Part shown: one piece after another, positions 17,389 through 25,739 of the stretch
How the letters are laid out: every line of letters begins with the position of its first letter
Position numbering within the stretch: position 1 is the first letter of the stretch
Assembly: GCF_019977195.1 (NCBI RefSeq)
Contig: NZ_AP024643.1
Span: forward strand, 3,782,001-3,846,000
DNA length: 64,000 bases
Source of the DNA: Arthrobacter sp. StoSoilA2
Lineage (GTDB): Bacteria; Actinomycetota; Actinomycetes; Actinomycetales; Micrococcaceae
Direction of reading: 5' to 3'
Translations under genes and position numbers: made by a program
Notes under the pieces: model-generated
Seen by the model: the letters and a program-made list of their open reading frames with translations, nothing else
The model's database searches: none
What the model was told of the DNA's origin: nothing

Positions 17389-18906
17389 TCACGTCCTCGG
17401 CGTCGATGTCAGTGGAGCCGCAAAAAGCTCGGGAGAAACATGAATGCCCAAGTCCGTGAAGCGATCGATGAACCGCGGACGGATACCGGTGGAAACTGGT
17501 TTGCCGAGGAACCTACCGTGAGCGTCGACGCCGGCCGAATAGTCGAAAACAAAAGCGTCCTGAAGCGTGACGATATCGCCCTCCATCCCTTGGACCTCAG
17601 TCACGTGCGTGATTCGTCGCGTGCCATCGCGGAGACGCGAAATTTGGATGATGAGGTTCACCGCGGACGCAAGCTGCTCACGGATCGCCCGCAACGGGAG
17701 GTCCATCCCAGCCATAAGAACCAGCGTTTCAAGTCTGGCCACGGCATCACGGGGAGAATTCGAGTGCACCGTAGAGAGTGACCCATCGTGCCCGGTGTTC
17801 ATGGCTTGCAGCATGTCCAGCGACTCTCCCCCGCGCACCTCGCCCACCACGATCCTGTCCGGGCGCATACGGAGCGAGTTCCGGAGCAGTTCGCGGATAG
17901 TGACTTCGCCCTTGCCCTCAGTGTTCGGGGGCCGGCTCTCAAGCCTGACCACGTGCTGCTGCTGGATCTGCAGCTCCACTGCGTCCTCAATGGTCACAAT
18001 TCGGTTGTCCTCAGGAATGAATGAAGACAGGACATTCAACAACGTGGTTTTGCCGGTTCCGGTACCGCCGGAAACAATAATGTTCAATTTCGCTTTGACG
18101 CAGGCATTCAGGAGTTCGGCGATTTCAGGGGTCAGTGTGCCAAAGTCGATCAAATTCCTGATGGTCAAGGGCACTTTGCTGAATTTTCGGATTGTCAGGG
18201 ACGAACCGCCAACAGCAAGCGGCGGGATCACAGCGTTGACGCGTGAGCCGTCCTCCAACCGGGCATCGACCAGCGGTGACGACTCATCGATTCGGCGTCC
18301 CACCTTGGAGACGATGCGTTCGATGACTCTTCTCAGATGGTCTTCGGAGCTAAATCCCGAATCAGTGAGGATCAGCCTGCCGCGCCGTTCGACGTAAATC
18401 TGGTCCATTCTGTTGACCATGATCTCCGTAACTTCCGGGTCATCCAGCAGGCGCTGCAGTGGCCCGTAGCCCAGGACATCATCGGCCACATCCGCCACAA
18501 GCCGGCTGCGCTCCTCAGGAGAGAGCGGCACCTGCTCGGCGTCGATGATCCTGGTCAGCTCTTCCCGGGCAGCCGTCCGTAACTCCTGCTCACTCAACGT
18601 TGAATCGTTGAACCTCGCACCCAGACGCTCAAACAATGCCGTTGCGGCGCGTCGCTTCAGGGCAGCGAAGGCGTCCACCGGCTGCTGGGCCTTTGGCATC
18701 GGCGCGTCAGGATGATCAGCCAATTTCACTGAGAGGTGGGGTTTCGACGCGACCGTGGCCTTCGTTTGAAGGTTCGGTTTGGCCTGCTGGGCGGCCTGCG
18801 CAAAGGTGGGGTTCGGCGTCGAGAGTGGCTTGGATCCTTGTCCAAGCGCAGTGGCTGGAGCCGCGGATTCTTCCTCGGCGTCACGCAGGCGTTCGGACAG
18901 CTTCAC
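17389..18906 (-). CDS. tadA: Flp pilus assembly ATPase (TadA/CpaF)
   Basis: A 505-residue secretion ATPase. The GTG start overlaps the tadZ stop as GTGA and has AGGGTGG upstream. About 85 low-complexity residues precede the CpaF core. Walker A is SGGTGTGKTT (about residues 279-288), with an Asp box at TIEDAVELQIQQ, Walker B at RIVVGEVRGGE, and a His box at MNTGHDGSLSTVHSNSP. It powers pilus assembly at the cytoplasmic face. Confidence 0.93.
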   Translation of the reverse strand: MKLSERLRDAEEESAAPATALGQGSKPLSTPNPTFAQAAQQAKPNLQTKATVASKPHLSVKLADHPDAPMPKAQQPVDAFAALKRRAATALFERLGARFNDSTLSEQELRTAAREELTRIIDAEQVPLSPEERSRLVADVADDVLGYGPLQRLLDDPEVTEIMVNRMDQIYVERRGRLILTDSGFSSEDHLRRVIERIVSKVGRRIDESSPLVDARLEDGSRVNAVIPPLAVGGSSLTIRKFSKVPLTIRNLIDFGTLTPEIAELLNACVKAKLNIIVSGGTGTGKTTLLNVLSSFIPEDNRIVTIEDAVELQIQQQHVVRLESRPPNTEGKGEVTIRELLRNSLRMRPDRIVVGEVRGGESLDMLQAMNTGHDGSLSTVHSNSPRDAVARLETLVLMAGMDLPLRAIREQLASAVNLIIQISRLRDGTRRITHVTEVQGMEGDIVTLQDAFVFDYSAGVDAHGRFLGKPVSTGIRPRFIDRFTDLGIHVSPELFAAPLTSTPRT

Positions 18907-20099
18907 TGGACTACCACCCTTCTGTGCAGTTTTCGCTGGGCCGTGGCCCGCCATGCGGGGTTGAACCGTTGAACGAGATGGTTCAGGCCCTTGATTGCTG
19001 GGTCCTTCGCCCCCTCTTGCAGCACCGGAATACCACGGTTGGTGGAGAGCGCCACTGCCTTTGATCGGGGAATGCTGATATCTACGGGGGCACCAACGGT
19101 CGATTCAACGTCCTGGACGGACAGCCCGGACTTGGAATCGGCCATGTTGAGTACCACGTGGCGGGTTTCCGGGAGCAGATTCAGCTTGCGAAGGATGTCC
19201 AACCCGGAGCGCAGGCCCCGAACGCTTGGCACATCCATGGCTGACACCCACACGGCGTCGGTGCACTGCTCCAACGCCGCGAGGCCGATTTCAGGCAAGC
19301 CCGGGGCTGTATCAACCACCACGTACTGAAATTCTTCGGCAAGTTGCTCCAGCAGCCGGCCCACCTGTTCGGGAGTAATTTCATCTGCTTCAACAGGATT
19401 TTTGGGCGCGCACAGAGCATAAATGCTCGCGGGATGGACCGTGAGAAATGCCTTGAGCACCAAAGAATCCTGGCTGGCCGACGGCGTGACCGCGTCAGTA
19501 ACCGTATGTTCCGGATTGAGGTAGAGCCCTGAGGCGACATCACCGAACTGCAAATCGAGATCCACGATCACTACGCTCATCGGCGCTATCTTGCCCAACC
19601 CCACGGCAATGTTCGTGGCGATGGTCGTCTTTCCCACGCCTCCCTTGGGAGAAAAGACGCCGATCACCAGTCCCTTAGGTGCTCCTGCCGGCTTAGGTTC
19701 CGAAGTTCGCTGACGGGTGGCGAAGGACTGGCAAGCACGCTCCAGGGTGACCCTGATCTCGGCCATGTCTGCGGACGGACTCATGATGTCGCGGATGCCG
19801 GACCGCATCGCTTGGAGGATAAAGTCCGGCTGCGGCTCAGCGACGAGAAGTACGCTGAGCTCCGGCACCTGAACGTTAAGGACTGTAGCCAGGCGCATCG
19901 CTTCCTCAACCGGCACGTCCGGTCCCAGGATCAGCACCTCGAGTTGTCCCTGGTCCAGGGCGCCGAAGAGCTCGGCCGGGTCAACGGGCAGGACGCTGGT
20001 GAAGAAGGTCTGCACGCTTCCGGGGAGGCCGCCGGCAACGGCTTGACGTAGCCGCTGATCAAATTCAGCACTGGGCGTTATCAGGACAAAGCGACTCAC
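18903..20099 (-). CDS. tadZ: Pilus localisation ATPase TadZ/CpaE
   Basis: A 398-residue protein with an N-terminal receiver-like domain without phosphorylation residues (about 1-125) and a ParA/MinD-type ATPase domain. The deviant Walker A is FSPKGGVGKTT (Lys152, Lys158). TadZ positions the Tad machine at the cell pole in other bacteria. It overlaps cpaB by 4 bp upstream and tadA by 4 bp downstream. Confidence 0.9.
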   Translation of the reverse strand: MSRFVLITPSAEFDQRLRQAVAGGLPGSVQTFFTSVLPVDPAELFGALDQGQLEVLILGPDVPVEEAMRLATVLNVQVPELSVLLVAEPQPDFILQAMRSGIRDIMSPSADMAEIRVTLERACQSFATRQRTSEPKPAGAPKGLVIGVFSPKGGVGKTTIATNIAVGLGKIAPMSVVIVDLDLQFGDVASGLYLNPEHTVTDAVTPSASQDSLVLKAFLTVHPASIYALCAPKNPVEADEITPEQVGRLLEQLAEEFQYVVVDTAPGLPEIGLAALEQCTDAVWVSAMDVPSVRGLRSGLDILRKLNLLPETRHVVLNMADSKSGLSVQDVESTVGAPVDISIPRSKAVALSTNRGIPVLQEGAKDPAIKGLNHLVQRFNPAWRATAQRKLHRRVVVQ

Positions 20100-20872
20100 T
20101 TGTACACCTCGCTCCGTTGGATGATTCTGGGTCCGCTCTCCTGGGCGTCCACAGGCTCCTTGCTCAGCCAGATCTTGGCGAACTCGGCGGCGAAAACGAT
20201 CTTGGCTGCATCCGAGTCGCCCACTGCCACGGTAAGGAGCAGGGAACCAGTGGGCAGGGTGCTGTCCTTGGGATCGGGTGCTTGGGTCCCGGAACTCGGG
20301 GCAGGGCTGGGCTGGGCTGTGGCTGCTGGCTCGGGGGCACGTTGCACTGCGGTCACTAGCACCTTGTGAATGGACAACTGGGTGGTTTCCTTATCCGGCT
20401 TGGACTCAATTCCACCGCTCTCCATGGAAATGAAAATCCCGATGTGGTCACCAGGAACTATCCGTCCCCCCACGACTCGCACGGGGTCCAGCTGGAACGA
20501 AACTTCCTGCATTCCTGGAGGCACCGCAACGTTTCCCGGAGCCTTCAATGCCTCCGGAGCTACAAGACGCTCGGCCACCAATGGTTCGCCCGGTACCAGG
20601 TCCACAGCGGCCACCTTGCCCGCGGAATCGCCCAACGTCTTCAGTGCTGATTCGGGGACAGAAGACTCAGGAAGTTGCTGCGCGGCAAGGGAAGCCTTCA
20701 TGGCCTCGACCGGCGTGCCGGCAGGAATCGGCGCCTTGACCATCAACACCTCAACAGGGGCAAGGTTCTGGACAGCACGTTGATCAGCGCCCTGCGCGTA
20801 AGCGAACACGAGGATCACCCCTATGACCGCCAGCAGCGCTGCTGCCGATCCTGCCAATAAGCGTGATTTCAC
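20096..20872 (-). CDS. cpaB: Flp pilus assembly protein CpaB/RcpC
   Basis: A 258-residue protein with one N-terminal membrane helix, a SAF-type domain (APVEVLMVKAPIPAGTPVE, residues about 40-105) and a RcpC/CpaB domain (VRVVGGRIVPGDHIGIFI). A Pro/Ala-rich linker lies near residues 180-205. Anchored outside the membrane. In an organism with no outer-membrane secretin its role is unclear; actinobacterial tad loci often retain it. Confidence 0.85.
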   Translation of the reverse strand: MKSRLLAGSAAALLAVIGVILVFAYAQGADQRAVQNLAPVEVLMVKAPIPAGTPVEAMKASLAAQQLPESSVPESALKTLGDSAGKVAAVDLVPGEPLVAERLVAPEALKAPGNVAVPPGMQEVSFQLDPVRVVGGRIVPGDHIGIFISMESGGIESKPDKETTQLSIHKVLVTAVQRAPEPAATAQPSPAPSSGTQAPDPKDSTLPTGSLLLTVAVGDSDAAKIVFAAEFAKIWLSKEPVDAQESGPRIIQRSEVYK

Positions 20873-20903
20873 TTAACACTCCTGTGCTTAATAGTTGGAA
20901 AGG

Positions 20904-21932
20904 CTAGCTGGTCAGGCGCACTACGGTGACACCATTGGCATCCACAGGTCCCAGGGAATAGCCATCTGCCAGCGATACGTACTTGACGAACCTCCCCACG
21001 ATCCCCCGGCAATTTCCGGTGCAGGACAGTGAGGAGGAAACATAGGGGCTGTCGTTATGGAAAGCGTCAGGGAGGCTGCTGCCGCCGCTGAACTTCCATC
21101 CCGTCACTTTGAAGGCTGCAAACGAGACCAAGTGGTAGATGGCTCCGCTGCCTGTGCCCGTGACGGCATTGAAGACCGGAAGCAGCACGATAACGTCTTT
21201 TCCGGCGTTGATGCTGGCTGCCCACTTGTTCAGGGTAGTTGCACAGTTTGGCGGCACGCTGTTTCCGGGAGCGCTGCCACCTTCGCTGAGCGCCAGGTCA
21301 ATGGTGCCACCGCACACGCCAGGATCCTGGACAGTCCAACCGAACCCGCCCTCCACTGCCGCGCCAGAAGGCCCGTAGTTGCAGCTGGGGTTGGCGCCGG
21401 TACCGTGAGCCTGCAAAAGCTGCTGGACACCGCCAACGTACCCCTGCACCTGGCAGATCGAAAACGCCAGGGGAAAGGGAGTTGTTCCAGCACGAGGACT
21501 GCCCCACTGAACAGTCGACGACGTCACAACGTCCGCCGTATTCATGCCCAGGACACGGCCGAAGACCAGTGAAACGGCATTTGGAGCGCCGCCCGCTTGC
21601 TGGGAGCCGGCGGACACGGTCACCTTCCGGTTAGTCAGATCAAGGTTTACCGAGTTGATGTTTCCAAGGCCGTCTATGGCATTCTTATTGGCCATGTCCT
21701 TGGCGATCTGGGACGTAGTGGAGCAATTCGGGTCGCTAAGATTGGCGGCGCATTTCTCCGCCACGGCCAGGGCCGCTGCATCGGATCCATTCTGCGCCTG
21801 CGCCTTTTCCGAGTAGAGCATTCCAGCATCCACAGCCAGGGCGGCAAAGCCAAGCAACGCAACCAGAATCAGAGCTATGAGGACCGCGACGGCTCCGCGT
21901 TCGCCGTCGTCATTGCCATTTAGCCGCCACAT
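20904..21932 (-). CDS. TadG-related pilus assembly protein
   Basis: A 342-residue secreted or anchored protein. The N-terminal segment ERGAVAVLIALILVALLGFAALAVDAG is a TadE/TadG-like membrane helix but lacks the Glu at position +5 that prepilin peptidase needs. A long extracellular part with several cysteines follows. It overlaps tadE by 13 bp. Probably a minor pilus-tip or assembly component. Confidence 0.75.
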   Translation of the reverse strand: MWRLNGNDDGERGAVAVLIALILVALLGFAALAVDAGMLYSEKAQAQNGSDAAALAVAEKCAANLSDPNCSTTSQIAKDMANKNAIDGLGNINSVNLDLTNRKVTVSAGSQQAGGAPNAVSLVFGRVLGMNTADVVTSSTVQWGSPRAGTTPFPLAFSICQVQGYVGGVQQLLQAHGTGANPSCNYGPSGAAVEGGFGWTVQDPGVCGGTIDLALSEGGSAPGNSVPPNCATTLNKWAASINAGKDVIVLLPVFNAVTGTGSGAIYHLVSFAAFKVTGWKFSGGSSLPDAFHNDSPYVSSSLSCTGNCRGIVGRFVKYVSLADGYSLGPVDANGVTVVRLTS

Positions 21933-22294
21933 ACCATCACCCCTACTCCTTGCATCGGGAACGGTCCTGCGATTCCCGTGAGGGTGCTGAGCGTGTATTT
22001 GACGGTTACGGACATCTGCGCGCCGGACGTGCAGCTGGTGGCACTGAAGGTGAAGTTCGCATCTGCCAGCTTGGGATTCAGGGTTACAGCGGCGTTTTTC
22101 GCCGCGGTCCTTGCTGCCGACTGATCATTCGCGATGGACATCACGCGCACGCCTTCGCGGGCAGCGTTCGTGAGCGAGACTTGCGCGTTGTAGGCCCGTC
22201 CGAATTCCATGATCCCCAGGACCAGGAGGATCAGGATGGGTGCAAGCAGTGCGAACTCGACCGCTACTGCACCCCGTTCTGATGTCCCGCGCAT
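21920..22294 (-). CDS. tadE: TadE-like pseudopilin
   Basis: A 124-residue protein started at the ATG preceded by AGAAGG; an ATG 18 bases upstream is possible. The N terminus reads RGAVAVEFALLAP, giving a prepilin-type site (Gly, then Glu at +5 and Phe at +6) followed by a hydrophobic helix, and then a short extracellular domain with two cysteine pairs. A minor pseudopilin of the Tad pilus. Confidence 0.85.
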   Translation of the reverse strand: MRGTSERGAVAVEFALLAPILILLVLGIMEFGRAYNAQVSLTNAAREGVRVMSIANDQSAARTAAKNAAVTLNPKLADANFTFSATSCTSGAQMSVTVKYTLSTLTGIAGPFPMQGVGVMVCGG

Positions 22295-22330
22295 GTGGAT
22301 CTGCCTTCTCATCGAAAGTGGAAAGAGGAA

Positions 22331-22362
22331 CGGGTGGGTGGGGCCACCGACCCACCCACCCG
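22331..22362. terminator. Perfect 12-bp hairpin between flp and tadE
   Basis: CGGGTGGGTGGG (22331-22342) pairs exactly with CCCACCCACCCG (22351-22362) around an 8-base loop. On the minus strand it is followed by a pyrimidine-rich stretch. It lies 20 bp past the flp stop codon and is a probable partial terminator that makes flp more abundant than the downstream genes. Confidence 0.6.
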
Positions 22363-22382
22363 GGTACCCGCTGTGAGCCGGA

Positions 22383-22628
22383 CTACTTCGAGCAGCTGCC
22401 TGGGACGCCCTGGACATTGCCGACGGTGGCGGTCGTCGCAGTCCAGGTGCCGCCCTTGACGGCACAGGCTGAGCTATTGAAGGTCTCGACGAGGTTCCCG
22501 CCGAGCAGGGTCACAGCAACGATGATGACAACGGCGATGAGCGCAACCATGATGCCGTATTCGACGGCGGTAGCGCCGTTCTCTTCGCGGCGGGCACGGG
22601 ATGCGATGGTGCGGAAGGTAGCAAACAT
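22383..22628 (-). CDS. flp: Flp-type major pilin
   Basis: An 81-residue prepilin started at the ATG with AGGAG seven bases upstream. The cleavage-type site is NG-ATAVEYG (Glu at +5, Tyr at +6), followed by the hydrophobic helix IMVALIAVVIIVAVTLLGG. Two cysteines near the end (SSACAV and GSCSK) may form a disulfide. First gene of the tad operon. No prepilin peptidase (TadV/CpaA) gene is visible in the window. Confidence 0.92.
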   Translation of the reverse strand: MFATFRTIASRARREENGATAVEYGIMVALIAVVIIVAVTLLGGNLVETFNSSACAVKGGTWTATTATVGNVQGVPGSCSK

Positions 22629-22803
22629 TTTGAAAACTCCTGAGCGAGTTGGGGAGATGTGGGCTGGCCCGATACCAGCTCCCAACCAACGTAGCAACGG
22701 AGAGAGGCCTATATCGGAGTCCTTGGGACTTCCTGTGGAAAGCCTCTGGAACCTGCGCATTTCCTGCGCTAAACCTAGGAATTCCCTCGCTTTGCCCACA
22801 CAA

Positions 22804-22837
22804 AATAAGGCCGCGCCACCATTGGCACGGCCTTATT
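22804..22837. terminator. Rho-independent-type terminator upstream of flp
   Basis: A 15-bp stem with one mismatch (arms AATAAGGCCG and CGGCCTTATT) and a four-base loop, A-rich on one side and T-rich on the other, so it may act in both directions. It follows the stop codon of the gene at 22849-23247 by 11 bp. The remaining 22629-22803 should hold the flp promoter. Confidence 0.75.
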
Positions 22838-22848
22838 GTTGAGTTTTG

Positions 22849-23247
22849 TCAGCCCATTGCAGGGGCAACCACGGGTGGTGGCGAGAGCTGCTTACGCGCC
22901 CACCGGGCCAACTTCTTGCCCTTGCCCTTCCACCAGTTGTCTTCGTCCTTGTCGGAGTGCCAGCGGAAGATGATCATCACCAGCACGGCCATGCACATGG
23001 CCACCTGAAGCCATGACCAGGTGACCGCTTCAGCGAGCGCGCTGATCCCCATGACCATGATGGAAGGCACGGCCAAGGTCCTGAAAATGGTATTTGCCAC
23101 GTACCGGGGGCGTGAACTGGGTATGGACATCGCACGCACCATATCGAAGCACAGGCACACCACTACCATTATTTGTCCCACGGACATAAGGAGAAGCCCG
23201 GGCAGCGACCCCGCGAACATTGCTGCCGATTCCATTCCTGTACTCAA
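22849..23247 (-). CDS. Small membrane protein upstream of flp, unknown
   Basis: About 132 residues, three or four hydrophobic segments (LPGLLLMSVGQIMVVVCLCFDM, then two more) and a basic C-terminal tail (KGKGKKLARWARKQ). I do not recognise the family. A TTG start is preferred because GGAGGGG lies six bases upstream; an ATG 12 bases downstream is the alternative. Sits between the tad operon and a divergent histidine kinase and ends at a strong terminator, so it is its own unit. Confidence 0.65.
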   Translation of the reverse strand: MSTGMESAAMFAGSLPGLLLMSVGQIMVVVCLCFDMVRAMSIPSSRPRYVANTIFRTLAVPSIMVMGISALAEAVTWSWLQVAMCMAVLVMIIFRWHSDKDEDNWWKGKGKKLARWARKQLSPPPVVAPAMG

Positions 23248-23511
23248 CGTAAACCCCTCCAACAAACGTCATTTCAGATCCGCTGTGCTCAATTGAATCG
23301 GCTGCAGAAGGGCCCCGTCACGAGTAGTGAGTACTCGTTTCCAGCCGGCCCCACTACTTGCCTGCTTGCCGGGTACTTGGTCTTGGAGTGGCAGGACTTT
23401 CCAGAAATTCCTGTGCTTTCGTACCGCGCGTTGTCTTTGCTGATCTGTGAATCACTATGCTGGGCAGCAGGGCTTGGTTTTCAGATCCCGGGGGATGGAA
23501 GGTGCTTGGCT

Positions 23512-25116
23512 ATGGGGGATAGCGTTTTCTTGCCGCTGGAGGACTATTTCAACAGAATCGGTAGGCGCAGGGCGGTTGTGTTGTGCCAATTGCCCTTGAT
23601 GGTCATGGTCACATTGATTGTTTTCCTAGCAATCCTGTTCAACGCCAGCAGCCTCTTCGACCCTGTCTTCGTCGTCGTCCTGCTCCTGCACGTCATCATC
23701 CTGGCTGCATGCCTCGTTCTTCCATGGAACCGTCTTCCCAGTTGGAGTTTCGTTTTCATCCCCGTAGTGGATTGTCTCGTTCTGGGCCTACTCCGCGAGG
23801 TCGGCGGTCCGGTGCTCAGCGTGGTGGGGCTTGTCATGGCTTTTCCTGTGATCTGGCTGTCTGTCAGCGTCAGCAAGGTGCGCGTTGCCTTCGCCATCCT
23901 GGCACCGCTTTGCGCCACCGTTGCTTCACCGTTCTTATTGGGGCACGAAGTTGAACGGCCAGAGTTGGTCCGCATGATTGTCTTCCCTGTCATCATGGCT
24001 GGTTTGGCCATCACTGGGCATGCTGTTGCCCGCGGGCTGATCAAACATGGCGAGCGTCTGGACCGTAAGGATCGCGAACTGGTGCGACTCCATGGCGCAA
24101 CCAAAGATCACGCGCAGCTCCTGGACACAGTCCTTGAAACGGTCAACGTCGGTGTCTGGGCCATGGACACAAACGGTGCCGACATTCTTACGAACCGCCG
24201 CCTTCGGGCCGATCGTTCATGGGTTCAGGAGTCGACGGACTCCGTAAACCCCTTCACGGTTGTGGCTGGGCCGTCCGCCGAAGAGCGGAACGGTCCCGCG
24301 GATCTTGCCGTCCGAGGCGCCAGTTTCACCAACAGGCTCGTCCGGGTGGGCGATGGGGAGAAGCAGCGGACCTTTTCGGCCGCCGCACGGCCGCTGCTCG
24401 ACGAATCGGGCCAATTGAAGGGTTCCATCATTGCTTTCACGGACGTCACAGCCCTGGTGAAGGCGCAAACAGCGCGTGACAAGTTCGTCGCCACTATCTC
24501 CCACGAACTTCGGACTCCGCTAACGTCCATCCTTGGTTACCTGGAAATATTCGCCAACCAGCCGAATCCTGCGTTCATGGGCATCATCGAACGGAACGCG
24601 GAACGCCTACTGACCCTCGTCAATGATTTGCTCCTTGTCGCCTCCGAAGACCTCGAACTGCGTCGCCGGCCGACCAACGTCTCCGAGCTGCTCCAGGAGT
24701 CGGTCAAGAACGCCAGGCCGGCCGCCGCCGCAAGGGGCATCACCATTGCTCTGCAAATCCATGGAGACGTCGCTGCAGATGTCGACCCCGGTCAATTCTC
24801 CAAGGCCATTGACCAGTTGCTGTCCAACGCGATCAAGTTCTCTCCCGAAGGCACACAAGTGGTCATTGGCCTCCGGGGAAAAAACGGCGAGGTAGAGCTA
24901 TCCGTCCGCGATCACGGAATCGGCATGACCGAACAAGAACAAGACGAAGCCTTCACCAAGTTCTTCCGGGCCGATCAGGCAATGGAATCAGCAATACCGG
25001 GGGCAGGCCTGGGTTTACCACTCAGCAAAGCCATTGTTGAAGCCCACGGTGGAACCATCGGCTTGAACAGCCAGCCGGGGTCCGGCACGACTGTGACGAT
25101 CACTGTTCCTCGTTAA
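23512..25116 (+). CDS. Membrane sensor histidine kinase, paralogue of the one at 12307
   Basis: A 534-residue kinase, started at an ATG with GGAAGG upstream; the frame is open further up, so the start is uncertain. Five or six helices (residues 22-175), a PAS-like region (about 205-315), HisKA ISHELRTPLTS with His331, and HATPase with DQLLSNAIKFSP, DHGIGMT and GAGLGLPLSK. Layout and segments such as FPVIWLS are shared with the kinase at 12307. No response regulator is adjacent, so it is an orphan that may feed the regulator at 14194 (inference). Confidence 0.88.
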   Translation: MGDSVFLPLEDYFNRIGRRRAVVLCQLPLMVMVTLIVFLAILFNASSLFDPVFVVVLLLHVIILAACLVLPWNRLPSWSFVFIPVVDCLVLGLLREVGGPVLSVVGLVMAFPVIWLSVSVSKVRVAFAILAPLCATVASPFLLGHEVERPELVRMIVFPVIMAGLAITGHAVARGLIKHGERLDRKDRELVRLHGATKDHAQLLDTVLETVNVGVWAMDTNGADILTNRRLRADRSWVQESTDSVNPFTVVAGPSAEERNGPADLAVRGASFTNRLVRVGDGEKQRTFSAAARPLLDESGQLKGSIIAFTDVTALVKAQTARDKFVATISHELRTPLTSILGYLEIFANQPNPAFMGIIERNAERLLTLVNDLLLVASEDLELRRRPTNVSELLQESVKNARPAAAARGITIALQIHGDVAADVDPGQFSKAIDQLLSNAIKFSPEGTQVVIGLRGKNGEVELSVRDHGIGMTEQEQDEAFTKFFRADQAMESAIPGAGLGLPLSKAIVEAHGGTIGLNSQPGSGTTVTITVPR

Positions 25117-25160
25117 GTGCTTCCGCGCAACACCGCCGCCGCCCCGGTGTGGAGCCCGTT

Positions 25161-25739
25161 TCAGCGCCGGCTCATGCTGTTGGCAAAGCCGACTACGATC
25201 GCCGTCCACCAGAAGGCCTGGGACAGCACCAAGGCCACGAGCATCCGGGCCCGAAGGCTGCCGGCCACTTCCTTGAACATTGTGCCTTCCGGGAGGGCAT
25301 GGACCCGACGCATCACCGGAATCAGCGAAATTCCGTTAAGCATCAGCCCCAGGACGCAGGACATTTTCAGCTGGGTTGCAGCACTGGTGATGTCCGGATG
25401 AATGAGAGCGCCGGTAACCAGGAGCCCAAGCAGCCCGGCCCAGATCAGCGGCGCAGCCGCGCGCTCCAGCTTGCTCGTATCATGCAGTCCTCTTTTGCCG
25501 ATGAGCCAAAGAAACCCTACCCAGTCGACAACAATGACGGACCCGAAGGCCAGCACCATCCCCAGCACATGTGCGGACAGCGCCAGCCGGTGGGTGCCGA
25601 CGTCGAAGGTGCAGGTATGCCCTACAGCCAACGATGTCACCCACGCAGCGGCGGCTGCCGCCATAAGCGCCGGTATCAGGATGCCGGGCCCGGACAATAT
25701 GGAACGCGTGGGGGTAGCGTCAATTGCCGGCCCCGCCAT
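25161..25739 (-). CDS. Five-helix membrane protein coupled to efeB, unknown
   Basis: A 192-residue protein with about five hydrophobic segments and some His and Cys residues (LAVGHTC, LSAHVLG, IHPD). Its ATG overlaps the efeB stop as TAATG, so it is translationally coupled to the iron genes. It has no REXXE motif of the FTR1/EfeU permease and is too short for it. It may handle iron, haem or electrons for EfeB, but this is inferred from position alone. Confidence 0.7.
   Translation of the reverse strand: MAGPAIDATPTRSILSGPGILIPALMAAAAAAWVTSLAVGHTCTFDVGTHRLALSAHVLGMVLAFGSVIVVDWVGFLWLIGKRGLHDTSKLERAAAPLIWAGLLGLLVTGALIHPDITSAATQLKMSCVLGLMLNGISLIPVMRRVHALPEGTMFKEVAGSLRARMLVALVLSQAFWWTAIVVGFANSMSRR

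Noticed and set aside
25161..25739. Truncated efeU (FTR1) permease
   Set aside because: No REXXE motif and only about five helices without similarity to the FTR1 pattern.
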